The translations under genes and the position numbers were made by a program. 64,000 bases of DNA from Paraoerskovia sediminicola (GTDB lineage: Bacteria > Actinomycetota > Actinomycetes > Actinomycetales > Cellulomonadaceae), in NCBI RefSeq assembly GCF_030296575.1, contig NZ_AP027729.1:2976001-3040000 (forward strand), written 5' to 3'. The notes beneath the pieces were generated by a model, which did no database searches, was not told the DNA's origin, and saw nothing but the letters and a program-made list of their open reading frames with translations. Shown here piece after piece: positions 1 through 9,675 of this stretch. How positions within the stretch are numbered: position 1 is the first letter of the stretch; each line of letters begins with the position of its first letter.

Positions 1-1
1 G

Positions 2-2518
2 GCGGCCGCGGTCAACCCCTACCTCGCGATGGAGACAGTCGAGGACCTCGCCACCCGCGGGTACCTCGACGTCGAGCCCGAGCAGGCGGTCAAGAACCTC
101 ATCAAGGCCCTCGGCAAGGGCGTGCTCAAGGTCATGAGCAAGATGGGCATCTCGACGATCATGTCGTACCGAGGCGCACAGGTCTTCGAGGCCATCGGCC
201 TCTCGCACGACCTCGTCGCCGACTACTTCACGGGCACGACGTCCCGGCTCGGCGGGGTGGGGCTCGACGTCCTGGCGGCCGAGACCGCTGCCCGCCACGC
301 CGAGGCCTACCCGGCCTCGGGCAACTACCAGCCGCACCAGCGCCTCACCAGCGGCGGCGAGTACATGTGGCGGCGGGACGGCGAGGAGCACCTCTTCGAC
401 CCCGAGACGGTGTTCCGCCTGCAGCACTCGACGGCCGAGCGGCGCATGGACGTGTTCCGCCAGTACACCGACCGCATCAACGACCAGTCGCGGCGCCTGA
501 TGACGCTGCGCGGGCTCCTCGAGCTGCGCGCGGACGAGAGCACGGCGATCCCGATCGACGAGGTCGAGCCGGTCAGCGAGATCGTCAAGCGCTTCAACAC
601 GGGCGCGATGTCGTACGGCTCCATCTCGATGGAGGCGCACGAGACCCTCGCGATCGCGATGAACCGCCTCGGCGCGCGGTCGAACACCGGCGAGGGCGGC
701 GAGGACCCGGAGCGGCTGTACGACCCGGAGCGGCGCTCGAAGGTCAAGCAGATCGCCTCCGGGCGGTTCGGGGTCACGTCCGAGTACCTGACCAACGCCG
801 ACGACATCCAGATCAAGCTCGCGCAGGGCGCCAAGCCCGGCGAGGGCGGGCAGCTCCCGGGCCACAAGGTCTACCCGTGGGTCGCCCGCACCCGGCACTC
901 GACGCCGGGCGTCGGCCTGATCTCGCCGCCCCCGCACCACGACATCTACTCGATCGAGGACCTGGCGCAGCTGATCCACGACGCCAAGAACGCGAACCCG
1001 GCGGCACGGATCCACGTGAAGCTGGTCTCGGAGTTCGGCGTCGGCACGGTGGCGACCGGGGTCTCGAAGGCGCACGCCGACGTCGTGCTCATCTCCGGCC
1101 ACGACGGCGGCACGGGCGCCAGCCCGCTGACGTCGCTCAAGCACGCCGGCACCCCGTGGGAGATCGGCCTCGCGGAGACGCAGCAGACCCTCGTGCTGAA
1201 CAACCTGCGGGACCGCATCGTCGTGCAGGTGGACGGGCAGATGAAGACGGGCCGCGACGTCGTCGTGGCCGCGCTCATCGGCGCCGAGGAGTTCGGCTTC
1301 GCGACCGCTCCCATGGTGGTCAGCGGCTGCATCATGATGCGCAAGTGCCACCTGGACACGTGCCCGGTCGGCGTGGCGACGCAGAACCCTGAGCTCCGCG
1401 CGCGGTTCACGGGCCAGGCCGACCACGTCGTGAACTTCTTCGAGTTCATCGGGCAGGAGGTCCGTGAGCTCCTCGCTGAGCTCGGCTACCGGTCCGTCGA
1501 GGAGGCGATCGGTCAGGTCCAGCGGCTCGACACCCGCAAGGCGGTCGACCACTGGAAGGCCCAGGGTCTGGACCTCGGACCGGTGCTGGAACGCCCGCAG
1601 CCGGTCGAGGGATCGTCCCTGCGCAACACGACGGTCCAGGACCACGGGCTCGACAAGGCCCTCGACCGCCGGCTGATCGCGCTCTCGCAGGACGCGCTCG
1701 AGCGCGGCGAGCCGGTCCGTATCGACCTGCCCGTCCGCAACGTCAACCGGACCGTCGGGACGATGCTCGGCCACGAGGTGACCAAGCGGTACCGCGGGGA
1801 GGGTCTCCCGGAGGGGACGATCGACGTCAGCCTCACCGGCTCGGCGGGGCAGTCCCTCGGTGCGTTCCTGCCGCGCGGCGTGACGCTGCGACTCTTCGGC
1901 GACGCGAACGACTACGTCGGCAAGGGCCTCTCCGGCGGGCGCGTCATCGCCCGACCGGACCGCGCGTCCGTGCTGACGGGGGCGGACGACGTGATCGCCG
2001 GCAACGTGATCGGCTACGGCGCGACCTCGGGCCAGATCTTCCTCCGCGGGCTCGTTGGCGAGCGGTTCGGGGTCCGCAACTCCGGCGCGACGCTCGTCGT
2101 CGAGGGTGTCGGCGACCACGGCTGCGAGTACATGACGGGCGGGACGGTCCTCGTGCTCGGCCGGACCGGACGCAACTTCGGTGCCGGCATGTCCGGTGGC
2201 ACGGCGTACGTGCTCGACCTGCGCGAGGAGGCGCTCAACACCGCGGCTCTCGCCGCCGGGGAGATCTCGCTCGCTCCGCTCGACGAGAAGGACGCCGCGC
2301 TCGTCGAGGGTCTGATCCGGACGCATCACGAGGAGACGGGCTCGCCACGGGCGGCGCAGCTCCTCGAGGACGTGCCCGCGACCATCGCCCGGATCACCCG
2401 GGTCCTTCCCGTCGAGTTCGCGCGGGTGCGCGATCTGCTGGTCCAGGCCGAGGCGGACGGCGTCGACGTCGAGGCCCCCGGAGCCTGGCAGAACATCTTG
2501 GAGGTGGCCCGTGGCTGA
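2..2518 (+). CDS. gltB: Glutamate synthase large subunit, C-terminal part
   Basis: The reading frame is open from base 2, so the true start lies upstream and only the C-terminal 838 or so residues are present. GltB is the large subunit of NADPH-dependent glutamate synthase, which makes two glutamates from glutamine and 2-oxoglutarate in the cytoplasm. The visible part holds the FMN-binding synthase barrel (motifs [10 protein letters not shown] and [10 protein letters not shown]), the cysteines of the 3Fe-4S cluster (codons at 1328, 1346 and 1361, in CHLDTCPVG), and the C-terminal beta-helix domain rich in glycine (about 1750-2250). The N-terminal glutaminase domain with its catalytic cysteine is outside the window. 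The stop overlaps the GTG start of gltD, so the two are co-transcribed. Family assignment is certain. Confidence 0.97.
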   Translation, partial: AAAVNPYLAMETVEDLATRGYLDVEPEQAVKNLIKALGKGVLKVMSKMGISTIMSYRGAQVFEAIGLSHDLVADYFTGTTSRLGGVGLDVLAAETAARHAEAYPASGNYQPHQRLTSGGEYMWRRDGEEHLFDPETVFRLQHSTAERRMDVFRQYTDRINDQSRRLMTLRGLLELRADESTAIPIDEVEPVSEIVKRFNTGAMSYGSISMEAHETLAIAMNRLGARSNTGEGGEDPERLYDPERRSKVKQIASGRFGVTSEYLTNADDIQIKLAQGAKPGEGGQLPGHKVYPWVARTRHSTPGVGLISPPPHHDIYSIEDLAQLIHDAKNANPAARIHVKLVSEFGVGTVATGVSKAHADVVLISGHDGGTGASPLTSLKHAGTPWEIGLAETQQTLVLNNLRDRIVVQVDGQMKTGRDVVVAALIGAEEFGFATAPMVVSGCIMMRKCHLDTCPVGVATQNPELRARFTGQADHVVNFFEFIGQEVRELLAELGYRSVEEAIGQVQRLDTRKAVDHWKAQGLDLGPVLERPQPVEGSSLRNTTVQDHGLDKALDRRLIALSQDALERGEPVRIDLPVRNVNRTVGTMLGHEVTKRYRGEGLPEGTIDVSLTGSAGQSLGAFLPRGVTLRLFGDANDYVGKGLSGGRVIARPDRASVLTGADDVIAGNVIGYGATSGQIFLRGLVGERFGVRNSGATLVVEGVGDHGCEYMTGGTVLVLGRTGRNFGAGMSGGTAYVLDLREEALNTAALAAGEISLAPLDEKDAALVEGLIRTHHEETGSPRAAQLLEDVPATIARITRVLPVEFARVRDLLVQAEADGVDVEAPGAWQNILEVARG

Positions 2519-3976
2519 CCCGCGCGGATTCCTGAAGACCCGGGAGCGTGAGCTCCTCCGTACCGTCCGGTCGAGGTCCGCCTCACCGACTGGCGCGACG
2601 TGCTCGAGCACCGTCGCGACGGCGAGCCGTACCTGAAGCAGCAGGCCGCCCGGTGCATGGACTGCGGCGTGCCCTTCTGCCATCAGGGCTGCCCGCTCGG
2701 CAACCTGATCCCGGAGTGGAACGACCTCGTCCGCCAGGGGCAGTGGGGCGACGCGATGGAGAGGCTCCACGCGACGAACAACTTCCCCGAGTGGACCGGT
2801 CGCGTCTGCCCGGCGCCGTGCGAGTCGAGCTGCGTGCTGGGCATCAACCAGCCCCCGGTCACGATCAAGAACTTCGAGTACGAGATCGTCGAGCAGGCCT
2901 GGGAGCGGGGCGAGATCACCGCGAAGATCCCGCACCGCCTGACGGGCAAGACCGTCGCGGTCGTCGGCTCCGGGCCGGCCGGCCTCGCTGCGGCCCAGCA
3001 GCTCACCCGGGCCGGCCACACCGTGGTCGTCTTCGAGCGGGACGCCGCGATCGGCGGCCTCCTGCGCTTCGGCATCCCGGACTTCAAGCTCGAGAAGTCG
3101 ACGATCGACCGCCGCCTCGAGCAGATGCGCGACGAGGGGACCCGTTTCCGCACGGGCGTCGCGATCGGGACCGACATCTCGTGGGACGAGCTACACACGC
3201 GGTTCGACGCGGTGGTCGTCGCGACCGGCGCCACGATCCCGCGCCCGCTGCCGGTGACCGGCAACGATCTCGACGGCATCCACTTCGCGATGGAGTTCCT
3301 CCACCAGTCGAACACGGTCGTCGCGGGCGGCGAGGTGCCCGACCAGATCCTCGCGACGGACCGCGACGTCGTCATCATCGGTGGCGGCGACACCGGCTCC
3401 GACTGCCTCGGTACGTCGCTGCGGCACGGGGCACGGAGCGTGACGACCCTCGCCATCGGCAAGCAGCCGCCGGCGGAGCGCCCGGCGACCCAGCCCTGGC
3501 CGACCGACCCGATCCTGTTCGAGGTGTCCAGCTCGCACGCCGAGGGCGGCGAGCGGGAGTACCTCGCGTCGACGGTCGAGTTCCTGGCCGACGACGCCGG
3601 CCGGGTGCGCGCGCTGCGCGTCGCCGAGACGGAGTACCTCGCGGACGGTCGCCGCGCCCCGAAGCAGGGCACCGAGCGCGAGATCCCTGCGGACCTCGTG
3701 CTGATCGCGATGGGCTTCACCGGTCCGGAGACCGACGAGATCACCGCGCAGACCGGGATCGAGCTCACGTCCCGCGGTCTGATCGCCCGCGAGGAGGACT
3801 TCTCGTCCTCTCTCCCCGGGACCTTCGTCGCGGGGGACGCAGGCCGCGGCCAGTCCCTGATCGTGTGGGCGATCGCGGAGGGCAGGGCCGCTGCGGCGGC
3901 CGCCGACGCGTACCTGCAGGGCGAGACCGAGCTGCCGGCGCCGGTGCGCGCCGGCACCGCATCGCTGAGACCCTAG
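2511..3976 (+). CDS. gltD: Glutamate synthase small subunit (frame break near 2555)
   Basis: GltD is the small subunit of glutamate synthase. It takes electrons from NADPH through FAD and iron-sulfur centres and passes them to GltB. The GTG at 2511 overlaps the gltB stop and opens with [10 protein letters not shown], the usual actinobacterial start. The frame then slips near 2555-2559: adding one C (CTCC to CTCCC) joins it to [16 protein letters not shown] and the rest of the protein. The main part shows N-terminal cysteine motifs (CMDCGVPFC, then CPAPCESSC), a first dinucleotide-binding motif ([12 protein letters not shown]) and a second one ([10 protein letters not shown]). The repaired length, about 488 residues, is normal for the family. 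The break is most likely a sequencing error, because the remainder is intact and conserved. Confidence 0.93.
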
Positions 3977-4078
3977 AGACCTGTCCGGCGTCTGACGGCG
4001 TCGGAGGACAAGAACGCTCCGCCGCCCGACGGCGCGTGGCCCGGTGACGGGCCGGACAGAACAACTGAGGCTGGAGAC

Positions 4079-5512
4079 ATGCGCAAAGCAAACATCGTGT
4101 GCACGATCGGACCCGCGACCGCATCGCGGGAGATGATGCAGAAGATGGTCGACGCCGGGATGGACGTCGCGCGCATCAACCGGAGTCACGGTGACCCGGA
4201 GGAGCACGAGGCCGTCTACCGCAACGTGCGCGCCGCCGCCGAGCAGGCAGGCCGCAACGTGGCCGTGCTGGTCGACCTCCAGGGCCCGAAGATCCGCCTC
4301 GGCCGGTTCGCGGGCGACGAGAAGCACCACCTCGCCGTGGGCGACGTCTTCACCATCACGACCGACGACGTCGTGGGCACCAAGGAGCGCGTGGGCACGA
4401 CCCACAAGGGCCTGACCGGCGACGCGCGCGTCGGCGACCCGATCCTCATCGACGACGGCAAGGTGACCGTCCGCGTCACCGCCGTCGAGGGCAACGACGT
4501 CATCACTCGTGTCGAGGTCCCCGGGCCCGTCTCGAACAACAAGGGCCTGAACCTTCCGGGCGTCGCGGTGTCCGTTCCCGCCCTGTCCGAGAAGGACCAG
4601 GAGGACCTCCGCTGGGGTCTGCGCCTCGGTACCGACTTCATCGCGCTGTCGTTCGTCCGCTCCGCGGCCGACTACGACGACGTGCGCCGCATCATGGAGG
4701 AGGAGGGGCGGGTCGTCCCCGTCGTCGCCAAGGTCGAGAAGCCGCAGGCGGTCGAGAACCTGGCCGAGATCGTCGAGGCGTTCGACGGCATCATGGTCGC
4801 CCGCGGCGACCTCGGGGTGGAGCTCCCGCTCGAGCAGGTCCCGCTCGTGCAGAAGCGTGCCGTCGAGCTCGCGCGTCGTGCCGCGAAGCCCGTCATCGTG
4901 GCCACGCAGGTGCTCGAGTCGATGACGAACTCCCCGCGCCCGACGCGCGCGGAGGCCTCCGACTGCGCCAACGCGATCCTCGACGGTGCCGACGCGGTCA
5001 TGCTCTCGGGCGAGACCTCGGTCGGTGACTTCCCGATCGAGACGGTCGAGACGATGGCACGGATCATCGAGAGCACCGAGGAGCACGGGCGTGAGCGGAT
5101 CGCGCCCCTCGGCTCGACGCCGCACACGCGTGGCGGTGCGATCACGCGCGCGGCCGCGGAGATCGGCGAGACGCTCGGGGTCAAGTACCTCGTGACCTTC
5201 ACGCAGTCCGGCGACTCGGCCCGCCGCATGTCGCGCCTGCGCTCCGGCATCCCGCTGCTGGCCTTCACGCCGCGCGAGCACGTCAAGCACACGCTCGCGC
5301 TCTCGTGGGGCACCGCCGCGTACCAGGTCGCCGAGGTCGGCAGCACGGACGCCATGGTCGACCAGGTCGACCAGACGCTCCAGGCGAACGGTCTCGCTGA
5401 GAAGGGCGACCTCGTCGTCGTCGTCTCGGGCGCGCCGGTCGGCGTCTCGGGCACGACCAACTCGATCCTCGTGCACAAGATCGGTGCGGGCAGCGACGGT
5501 CGACTGAGCTGA
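4079..5512 (+). CDS. pyk: Pyruvate kinase
   Basis: Catalyses the last step of glycolysis: phosphoenolpyruvate and ADP to pyruvate and ATP. The 477-residue protein starts MRKANIVCTIGPA, the standard N-terminus, behind a GGAG ribosome site (CTGGAGACATG). It has the substrate loop RINRSHGD, the metal and phosphate-binding signature VMVARGDLGVELP, and KPVIVATQVLESM, followed by a C-terminal domain. The ATG is about 100 bases after gltD, and a strong hairpin follows the stop. In other high-GC actinobacteria this gene also lies close to the ANTAR regulator and a tRNA, as here. Nothing unusual is seen in the catalytic residues. Confidence 0.97.
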   Translation: MRKANIVCTIGPATASREMMQKMVDAGMDVARINRSHGDPEEHEAVYRNVRAAAEQAGRNVAVLVDLQGPKIRLGRFAGDEKHHLAVGDVFTITTDDVVGTKERVGTTHKGLTGDARVGDPILIDDGKVTVRVTAVEGNDVITRVEVPGPVSNNKGLNLPGVAVSVPALSEKDQEDLRWGLRLGTDFIALSFVRSAADYDDVRRIMEEEGRVVPVVAKVEKPQAVENLAEIVEAFDGIMVARGDLGVELPLEQVPLVQKRAVELARRAAKPVIVATQVLESMTNSPRPTRAEASDCANAILDGADAVMLSGETSVGDFPIETVETMARIIESTEEHGRERIAPLGSTPHTRGGAITRAAAEIGETLGVKYLVTFTQSGDSARRMSRLRSGIPLLAFTPREHVKHTLALSWGTAAYQVAEVGSTDAMVDQVDQTLQANGLAEKGDLVVVVSGAPVGVSGTTNSILVHKIGAGSDGRLS

Positions 5513-5528
5513 CCCCACGGATCGGACG

Positions 5529-5566
5529 AAGGGCCGGTACCGCCGCTGTCGCGGGGTACCGGCCCT
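5529..5566. terminator. Bidirectional hairpin terminator after pyk
   Basis: Perfect 13-base inverted repeat: AAGGGCCGGTACC at 5529-5541 and its complement at 5554-5566, with a 12-base loop. It lies between the convergent ends of pyk and the flavoprotein gene and can serve both. The left arm starts with AA and the right arm ends with TT. There is no long U-tract, as is usual in this group. Confidence 0.8.
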
Positions 5567-5589
5567 TCGCGCGTCCCCGGCTGGCGCTC

Positions 5590-6258
5590 TCAGGCGAGGG
5601 CTGCGGCGCGGGCGAGGACGTCGTCCGGCACACCGGTCCTGACGTCGTCGTCGGCGACGGGCCGTCCGGCCGAGCGACGCAGCGGCACGTGTCCTGCCCA
5701 GCCGCCGCGCGCGACGTCCGACGGGTCGTCCTTGGCGCCACCGGACCGGACCTTGAGCGACGACTCCCGCAGCGGGACCGCGAGGACCGCGGTCGCTGCC
5801 AGCTCCTTGCGGGTCGCGGGGCGCAGGGTGGCCGAGCGCCCGGGGACCATGTGGTCGACGATCGCGTCGAGCGCGAGCGCCCGTTCCGCCGGGTCCGTCA
5901 CGACCCGCGCCGTGCCCTGGACGACGGCGGACCGGTAGTTCATGGAGTGGTGGAACCCTGAGCGGGCTGCCACGAGCCCGTCCAGCTCGGTGACCGTGAC
6001 GCACACGGTGCGCGCCGGTGCCTCGCGCAGCCAGCGGGCCGCGACCGATCCGTGGAGGTACAGCGTGCCGCCGTCGTCCGGCCCGTCGACCGCCAGGGCG
6101 TAGGCGGTAGGCAGGACGACGGGGTCGCCGTCGACGACGACGCCCAGGTGCGCGACGAGGGCGTCCGCGAGGAACGCGTGCAGCTCGGAGCGGTCGGCCC
6201 GAGCACGGGCGCTGCCGCGGCCGACGGTGGACCGCGGAGTGGGGGAGAGGTCTTCCAT
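5590..6258 (-). CDS. Pyridoxamine 5'-phosphate oxidase-like flavoprotein
   Basis: A 222-residue soluble protein of the PNPOx-like split-barrel superfamily. Such proteins bind FMN, F420 or haem and usually act as small oxidoreductases. The N-terminal 25 residues are low complexity. The barrel follows with features of the sub-family often labelled 'pyridoxamine 5-phosphate oxidase family' or 'flavin-nucleotide-binding protein': VVDGDPVVLPTAYA, LYLHGSVAARWL and FHHSMNYRSAVVQG. The last motif is typical of proteins divergently transcribed from MocR regulators, which is the arrangement here (70-base spacer). That makes it a probable target of the neighbouring regulator. The true substrate cannot be told, and it is not the biosynthetic PdxH. 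Confidence 0.85.
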   Translation of the reverse strand: MEDLSPTPRSTVGRGSARARADRSELHAFLADALVAHLGVVVDGDPVVLPTAYALAVDGPDDGGTLYLHGSVAARWLREAPARTVCVTVTELDGLVAARSGFHHSMNYRSAVVQGTARVVTDPAERALALDAIVDHMVPGRSATLRPATRKELAATAVLAVPLRESSLKVRSGGAKDDPSDVARGGWAGHVPLRRSAGRPVADDDVRTGVPDDVLARAAALA

Positions 6259-6328
6259 GGGTCATAGTCTGGTGACATAGTGGCCTGTCGTCATGGGCCA
6301 ATTCCACGGAACTTCGACAGGACAATCC
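6259..6328. promoter_or_regulatory. Divergent promoter/operator region between flavoprotein and MocR genes
   Basis: A 70-base shared spacer. It holds two near-repeats, CATAGTCTGG and CATAGTGGCC, and a dyad TGGCC-N10-GGCCA just downstream. On the minus strand TTGGCC-N16-TATGTC could be a promoter for the flavoprotein gene. MocR/PdxR-type regulators commonly bind repeats in such divergent spacers. The exact operator is inference. Confidence 0.45.
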
Positions 6329-7660
6329 ATGACCACGCTCCCCGTTCACCTCGATCGCGCCGCGACGTCGCCGCTCGGCGTGCAGCTCTCGGACCAGGTC
6401 CGGCAGCTCGTGGTCGCCGGGACGCTGCGCCGTGGTGACCGGCTCCCGAGCAGCCGCGCGCTCGCGACCGAGCTCGGCGTCTCGCGTGCGGTGGCTGAGC
6501 AGGCCTACGAGCAGCTCGGGGCCGAGGGCTGGATCGAGGGGCGCCGGGGCTCCGGGACGTTCGTCAGGTCGGGTGCGGTGACTCCCGTCCCGCCGGCACG
6601 ACCTCGTCGCGAGCCGGCGTCGCCCCGGCTCGTGCGGCTCGGGGCCGGCGACCCCTGGCTCGACGCACGGCACCGTGCGGGTTGGCGGCGCGCCTGGCGC
6701 GAGGTCTCGACCCGGGAGCCGCCGCGAGGCTACGAGGACCCGAGGGGTCTGCCGGCGCTGCGTACAGCGCTCGCCGAACGGGTCGCCCGGACCCGTGGCC
6801 TCGCCGTCGACGCGGACGACGTGATCGTCACCGCCGGCGCGACCGCGGGCCTGCGGCACCTGCTCGCAGCGCTGCATGCCGGCCCTGTCGGGGTGGAGGA
6901 CCCTGGCTACCGCGCAGCGGTGGCCACCGTGCAGGCGTCGGGTCGCGCGGTGGTCGACGTCCCGGCGCACGGCGCACACGCGCACGTCGACGGGCTCGCG
7001 GCCGTGTACACGACACCCGCGCACCAGCACCCGCTCGGCCACGTCATGTCCGCCGACGACCGCCTCTCGCTGCTCGCCGCCGCGCGCCGCTCGGGGACGG
7101 TCGTCGTCGAGGACGACTACGACTCGGAGCTGCGGTACGACGTCGCCCCGGTGCCTGCGCTCGCGAGCCTCGCCCCGGAGCTCGTCGCCTACCTCGGGAC
7201 GGCATCGAAGTCGGCGGTGCCCAGCCTGCGCGTCGGTTGGGCGGTCCTGCCCGGGCCGCTGCGCGAGGTGGTGGACCGGCACCGCGAGGTGACGCACGAC
7301 GGCGCGGCGTGGCCGTCGCAGCTTGCGCTCCTGACGCTCCTGCGCGAGGGATGGCTCGACACAGTCGTGCGGACCGCGCGACGCGTCTACGCCGAGCGCT
7401 CAGAGCGAGTAGCCGCCACGCTCGGTCCGTACGCGACGCCGGCGGCCGCGTCCGCCGGGATGTACTCGACGTGGCTGATGCCGCAGGAGCGTGCGGAGCG
7501 GGCGCAGGGAGCCGCCCGGGCGGCGGGGTTCGACGTGCCGCTGCTCTCCGACTACACGCGGACGGCGCGGGACACGGGCCTCGTGGTCGGGTTCGGTGGG
7601 GTGAGCGACGTCGACCTGGACGCTGCGCTCGCCGCCCTGGCGCGGGGCCTGGACGACTGA
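6329..7660 (+). CDS. MocR/PdxR-type GntR-aminotransferase transcription regulator
   Basis: A fusion of an N-terminal winged-helix GntR DNA-binding domain (about residues 10-75, with GDRLPSSRALATELGVSR) and a C-terminal domain of the fold-type I aminotransferase family. MocR proteins sense pyridoxal phosphate or related ligands. The PLP lysine region is visible as YLGTASKSAVPSLRVG and the ring-stacking part as VVVEDDYDSELRYD. I prefer the ATG at 6329 (MTTLPVHLDRA, with GGAC upstream). An in-frame ATG at 6293 would add 12 residues and run into the operator region. It is divergent from the PNPOx-like gene, its likely target. The biological ligand is unknown. Confidence 0.88.
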   Translation: MTTLPVHLDRAATSPLGVQLSDQVRQLVVAGTLRRGDRLPSSRALATELGVSRAVAEQAYEQLGAEGWIEGRRGSGTFVRSGAVTPVPPARPRREPASPRLVRLGAGDPWLDARHRAGWRRAWREVSTREPPRGYEDPRGLPALRTALAERVARTRGLAVDADDVIVTAGATAGLRHLLAALHAGPVGVEDPGYRAAVATVQASGRAVVDVPAHGAHAHVDGLAAVYTTPAHQHPLGHVMSADDRLSLLAAARRSGTVVVEDDYDSELRYDVAPVPALASLAPELVAYLGTASKSAVPSLRVGWAVLPGPLREVVDRHREVTHDGAAWPSQLALLTLLREGWLDTVVRTARRVYAERSERVAATLGPYATPAAASAGMYSTWLMPQERAERAQGAARAAGFDVPLLSDYTRTARDTGLVVGFGGVSDVDLDAALAALARGLDD

Positions 7661-7777
7661 CGGCAGAGGCGGCGGAGGGAGGCAGGGCGACGTTGGCGGC
7701 GGAAGTGGCAGGCGACGGGGGCGAGGGGGCCGGTCGCCGGGCGGCCGGTAGCCGGCGCCACCGTGGCCGGTCGTGGG

Positions 7778-7851
7778 TGCCCCGGGTGGGATTCGAACCC
7801 ACACTGGACCGGGTTTGAGCCGGACGCCTCTGCCGGTTGGGCTACCGGGGC
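7778..7851 (-). tRNA. tRNA with anticodon CAA (Leu), short variable loop
   Basis: Read on the minus strand, 74 nt fold as a tRNA: acceptor stem GCCCCGG pairing with CCGGGGC and discriminator A; a D-arm of three good pairs with GG in the loop; anticodon stem (four pairs plus a T-T mismatch) with loop CTCAAAC, giving anticodon CAA; variable region CCAGT of only five bases; T-arm GTGGG-TTCGAAT-CCCAC. CAA reads leucine codon UUG. Bacterial leucine tRNAs normally have a long variable arm and this one does not. The 3' CCA is not encoded. It sits between the MocR gene and the ANTAR regulator, where other actinobacteria also have a tRNA. Confidence 0.88.
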
Positions 7852-7980
7852 AGCGCGCACCCGTGAGGGTCCGCGCGATGGACCACGGGCTTATCGAACC
7901 ACACCCGCACGGTCGGCCCGGACGGTCGGAGGGTGGCGAGGCGCACGTCCGGCGTGCAGGAAGTTTCCAGACGGCACCCC

Positions 7981-7986
7981 TAAGAT
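7981..7986 (+). promoter_or_regulatory. -10 box of leaderless ANTAR regulator gene
   Basis: TAAGAT ends six bases before the GTG at 7993. The expected transcription start is therefore at the start codon itself, and no ribosome-binding site is visible. No clear -35 is seen. Confidence 0.65.
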
Positions 7987-7992
7987 GTACCT

Positions 7993-8667
7993 GTGAGTGA
8001 CGACGACGCGCGTGCGCGCAACACCGAGCCCCTGGATCTTCCCCCGATGCTGGAGGAGACCGAGCCCACGCCGGCGCCCGAGCCCAAGCGGCCGACCCGT
8101 CGTGCCGTCGTCGCCGAGGACGAGGCGCTGATCCGCATGGACGTCGTCGAGACGCTGCGCGAGGCAGGGTTCGACGTCGTCGGTGAGGCGGGTGACGGCG
8201 AGACCGCCGTGCAGCTCGCCCTGGACCTGAAGCCCGACGTCGTCGTGATGGACGTCAAGATGCCCGAGCTCGACGGCATCTCGGCGGCGGAGCGCATCGG
8301 GAAGGCCCACGTCGCCCCGGTCGTCCTGCTCACCGCGTTCTCCCAGACCGAGCTCGTCGAGCGCGCTCGTGACGCCGGGGCCATGGCCTACGTCGTCAAG
8401 CCGTTCACGCCGGCCGACCTTCTGCCGGCCGTCGAGATCGCGATCTCGCGCTACTCGCAGATCTCCGCGCTCGAGTCCGAGGTCGCCGACCTCGCCGAGC
8501 GGTTCGAGACGCGCAAGCGCGTCGACCGGGCCAAGGGTCTGCTCATGACGAAGATGGGCCTCTCGGAGCCGGAGTCGTTCCGGTGGATCCAGAAGACGTC
8601 GATGGACCGTCGCCTGACGATGCGCGAGGTCGCCGACGCCGTGATCGATCAGGTCGGCGGCGCCTGA
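7993..8667 (+). CDS. pdtaR: ANTAR-domain response regulator, PdtaR-like
   Basis: A 224-residue two-component response regulator acting on RNA. Residues 1-36 are a Pro/Glu-rich leader. The receiver domain (about 37-150) has the acidic pocket E42-D43, phospho-acceptor D87 (VVVMDVKMPE), T114 and K136. The ANTAR domain (about 163-220) binds paired hairpins in mRNA and antiterminates transcription; its helix is RKRVDRAKGLLMTKMGL. In mycobacteria the ortholog PdtaR is phosphorylated by the kinase PdtaS. No kinase gene lies in this window. The GTG start follows a -10 box directly (leaderless). Position between a tRNA and polA matches other actinobacteria. Confidence 0.92.
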   Translation: MSDDDARARNTEPLDLPPMLEETEPTPAPEPKRPTRRAVVAEDEALIRMDVVETLREAGFDVVGEAGDGETAVQLALDLKPDVVVMDVKMPELDGISAAERIGKAHVAPVVLLTAFSQTELVERARDAGAMAYVVKPFTPADLLPAVEIAISRYSQISALESEVADLAERFETRKRVDRAKGLLMTKMGLSEPESFRWIQKTSMDRRLTMREVADAVIDQVGGA

Positions 8668-8830
8668 CCCACTCTTCCGACCCTTCCGACGCCGACGGGC
8701 AGCCGCCGGCGGCGGGTAGCGAGCCGCTGCGCGGTGGCGGTACAGTTCTGGACTGTTGTCCGACACGTTTCGTGACCTGAGGATCACGTGGCGATCACGT
8801 CGCCACGTTCCGAGCCGATGGAGGTGCACC

Positions 8831-9508
8831 ATGCGTTCGACGATCGCCGTGCGACCCGTCGACGGGTCCGAGCTCTCCGTCCTCGCACGCATCAGCGCCG
8901 AGGCGCGCGACGAGTCGGCCGTGGGCTCCCAGGTGTGCGGCCCCGACGACGCGACCATCGTCCGTCAGCTCAGCGTCCTGCTCGCGATGGACGGTGGCAA
9001 CATCCTCGTCGCCCTGGACGGGGACGAGATCGTCGGGTTCGTGCTGTGCCGGGTCGTCCGCCCGACGGTCTTCGACGTCACGCCCGCCATGCACATCGAG
9101 GCGCTCTACGTCTCAGAAGCCGCACGGCGCCGCGGAGCCGGGCACGCGCTCCTGTCCGGTGTGGCCGACCTCGCGCAGGTGCGCGGCGCCGTCGACGTCT
9201 ACTCGGTGCCCATCCCGGGCGCCCGGGGCGTGCAGCGATTCCTCGCCAGGCTCGGGTTCGCTCCTGTCGCCGGCCACCGGGTCGTCGCCACCGCGACGCT
9301 CCGCCGCAGACTGAACGGCGACTCCGGTCAGAGGCGCCGAGGGTCTCGGTCGCTGGAGGACCTCATCGCCCGACGCCGTCGCGCGCGGACCGAGGGCGCG
9401 AGCGGACCCCTGGACCTCCGGGAGTTCCAGAAGAGCATCGCGGCCGTCGACGCGGACGCTGCCGAGATCTCCCGCTCCCAGGGCACGGGCAAGGTCGCCG
9501 CAGGCTGA
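8831..9508 (+). CDS. GNAT-family N-acetyltransferase
   Basis: A 225-residue GNAT-fold protein. Residues 1-160 carry the acetyl-CoA core: beta-4 MHIEALYVSEAARRRGAGHALL contains the R/Q-x-x-G-x-G/A loop (RRRGAG) and is followed by the helix that holds the cofactor, with GVQRFLARLGF near the end of the domain. The last 70 residues are charged and probably flexible (SLEDLIARRRRARTEGASG). The ATG at 8831 has a good GGAGG site (GATGGAGGTGCACC); upstream in-frame starts lack one. Substrate unknown. The region around the stop codon is duplicated (see the repeat at 9500-9546). Confidence 0.85.
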   Translation: MRSTIAVRPVDGSELSVLARISAEARDESAVGSQVCGPDDATIVRQLSVLLAMDGGNILVALDGDEIVGFVLCRVVRPTVFDVTPAMHIEALYVSEAARRRGAGHALLSGVADLAQVRGAVDVYSVPIPGARGVQRFLARLGFAPVAGHRVVATATLRRRLNGDSGQRRRGSRSLEDLIARRRRARTEGASGPLDLREFQKSIAAVDADAAEISRSQGTGKVAAG

Positions 9509-9546
9509 TTCGGTTCGCCGCTCGCGCAGGCTGACCCGGTTCGCCG
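9500..9546 (+). repeat. Tandem duplication spanning the GNAT stop codon
   Basis: A 21-base block at 9500-9520 (GCAGGCTGATTCGGTTCGCC plus G) recurs at 9526-9546 with only TT changed to CC. The period is 26 bases. The real stop TGA (9506-9508) is in copy one and an equivalent TGA lies at 9532-9534 in copy two. Confidence 0.85.
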
Positions 9547-9616
9547 TCCGCACTCGCTGACGCTCTTCGGAGGCCCTGTTCGGGGGCCGTGCCTGCCGGT
9601 CCAGTTTGCAGTCTCT

Positions 9617-9661
<45 letters not shown>

Positions 9662-9675
9662 CTTCGAGCACGGCC

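Noticed and set aside
3191-7297. A minus-strand open frame of about 1370 codons opposite gltD and pyk
   Set aside because: It is antisense to conserved genes and has no domain match I can recognise.
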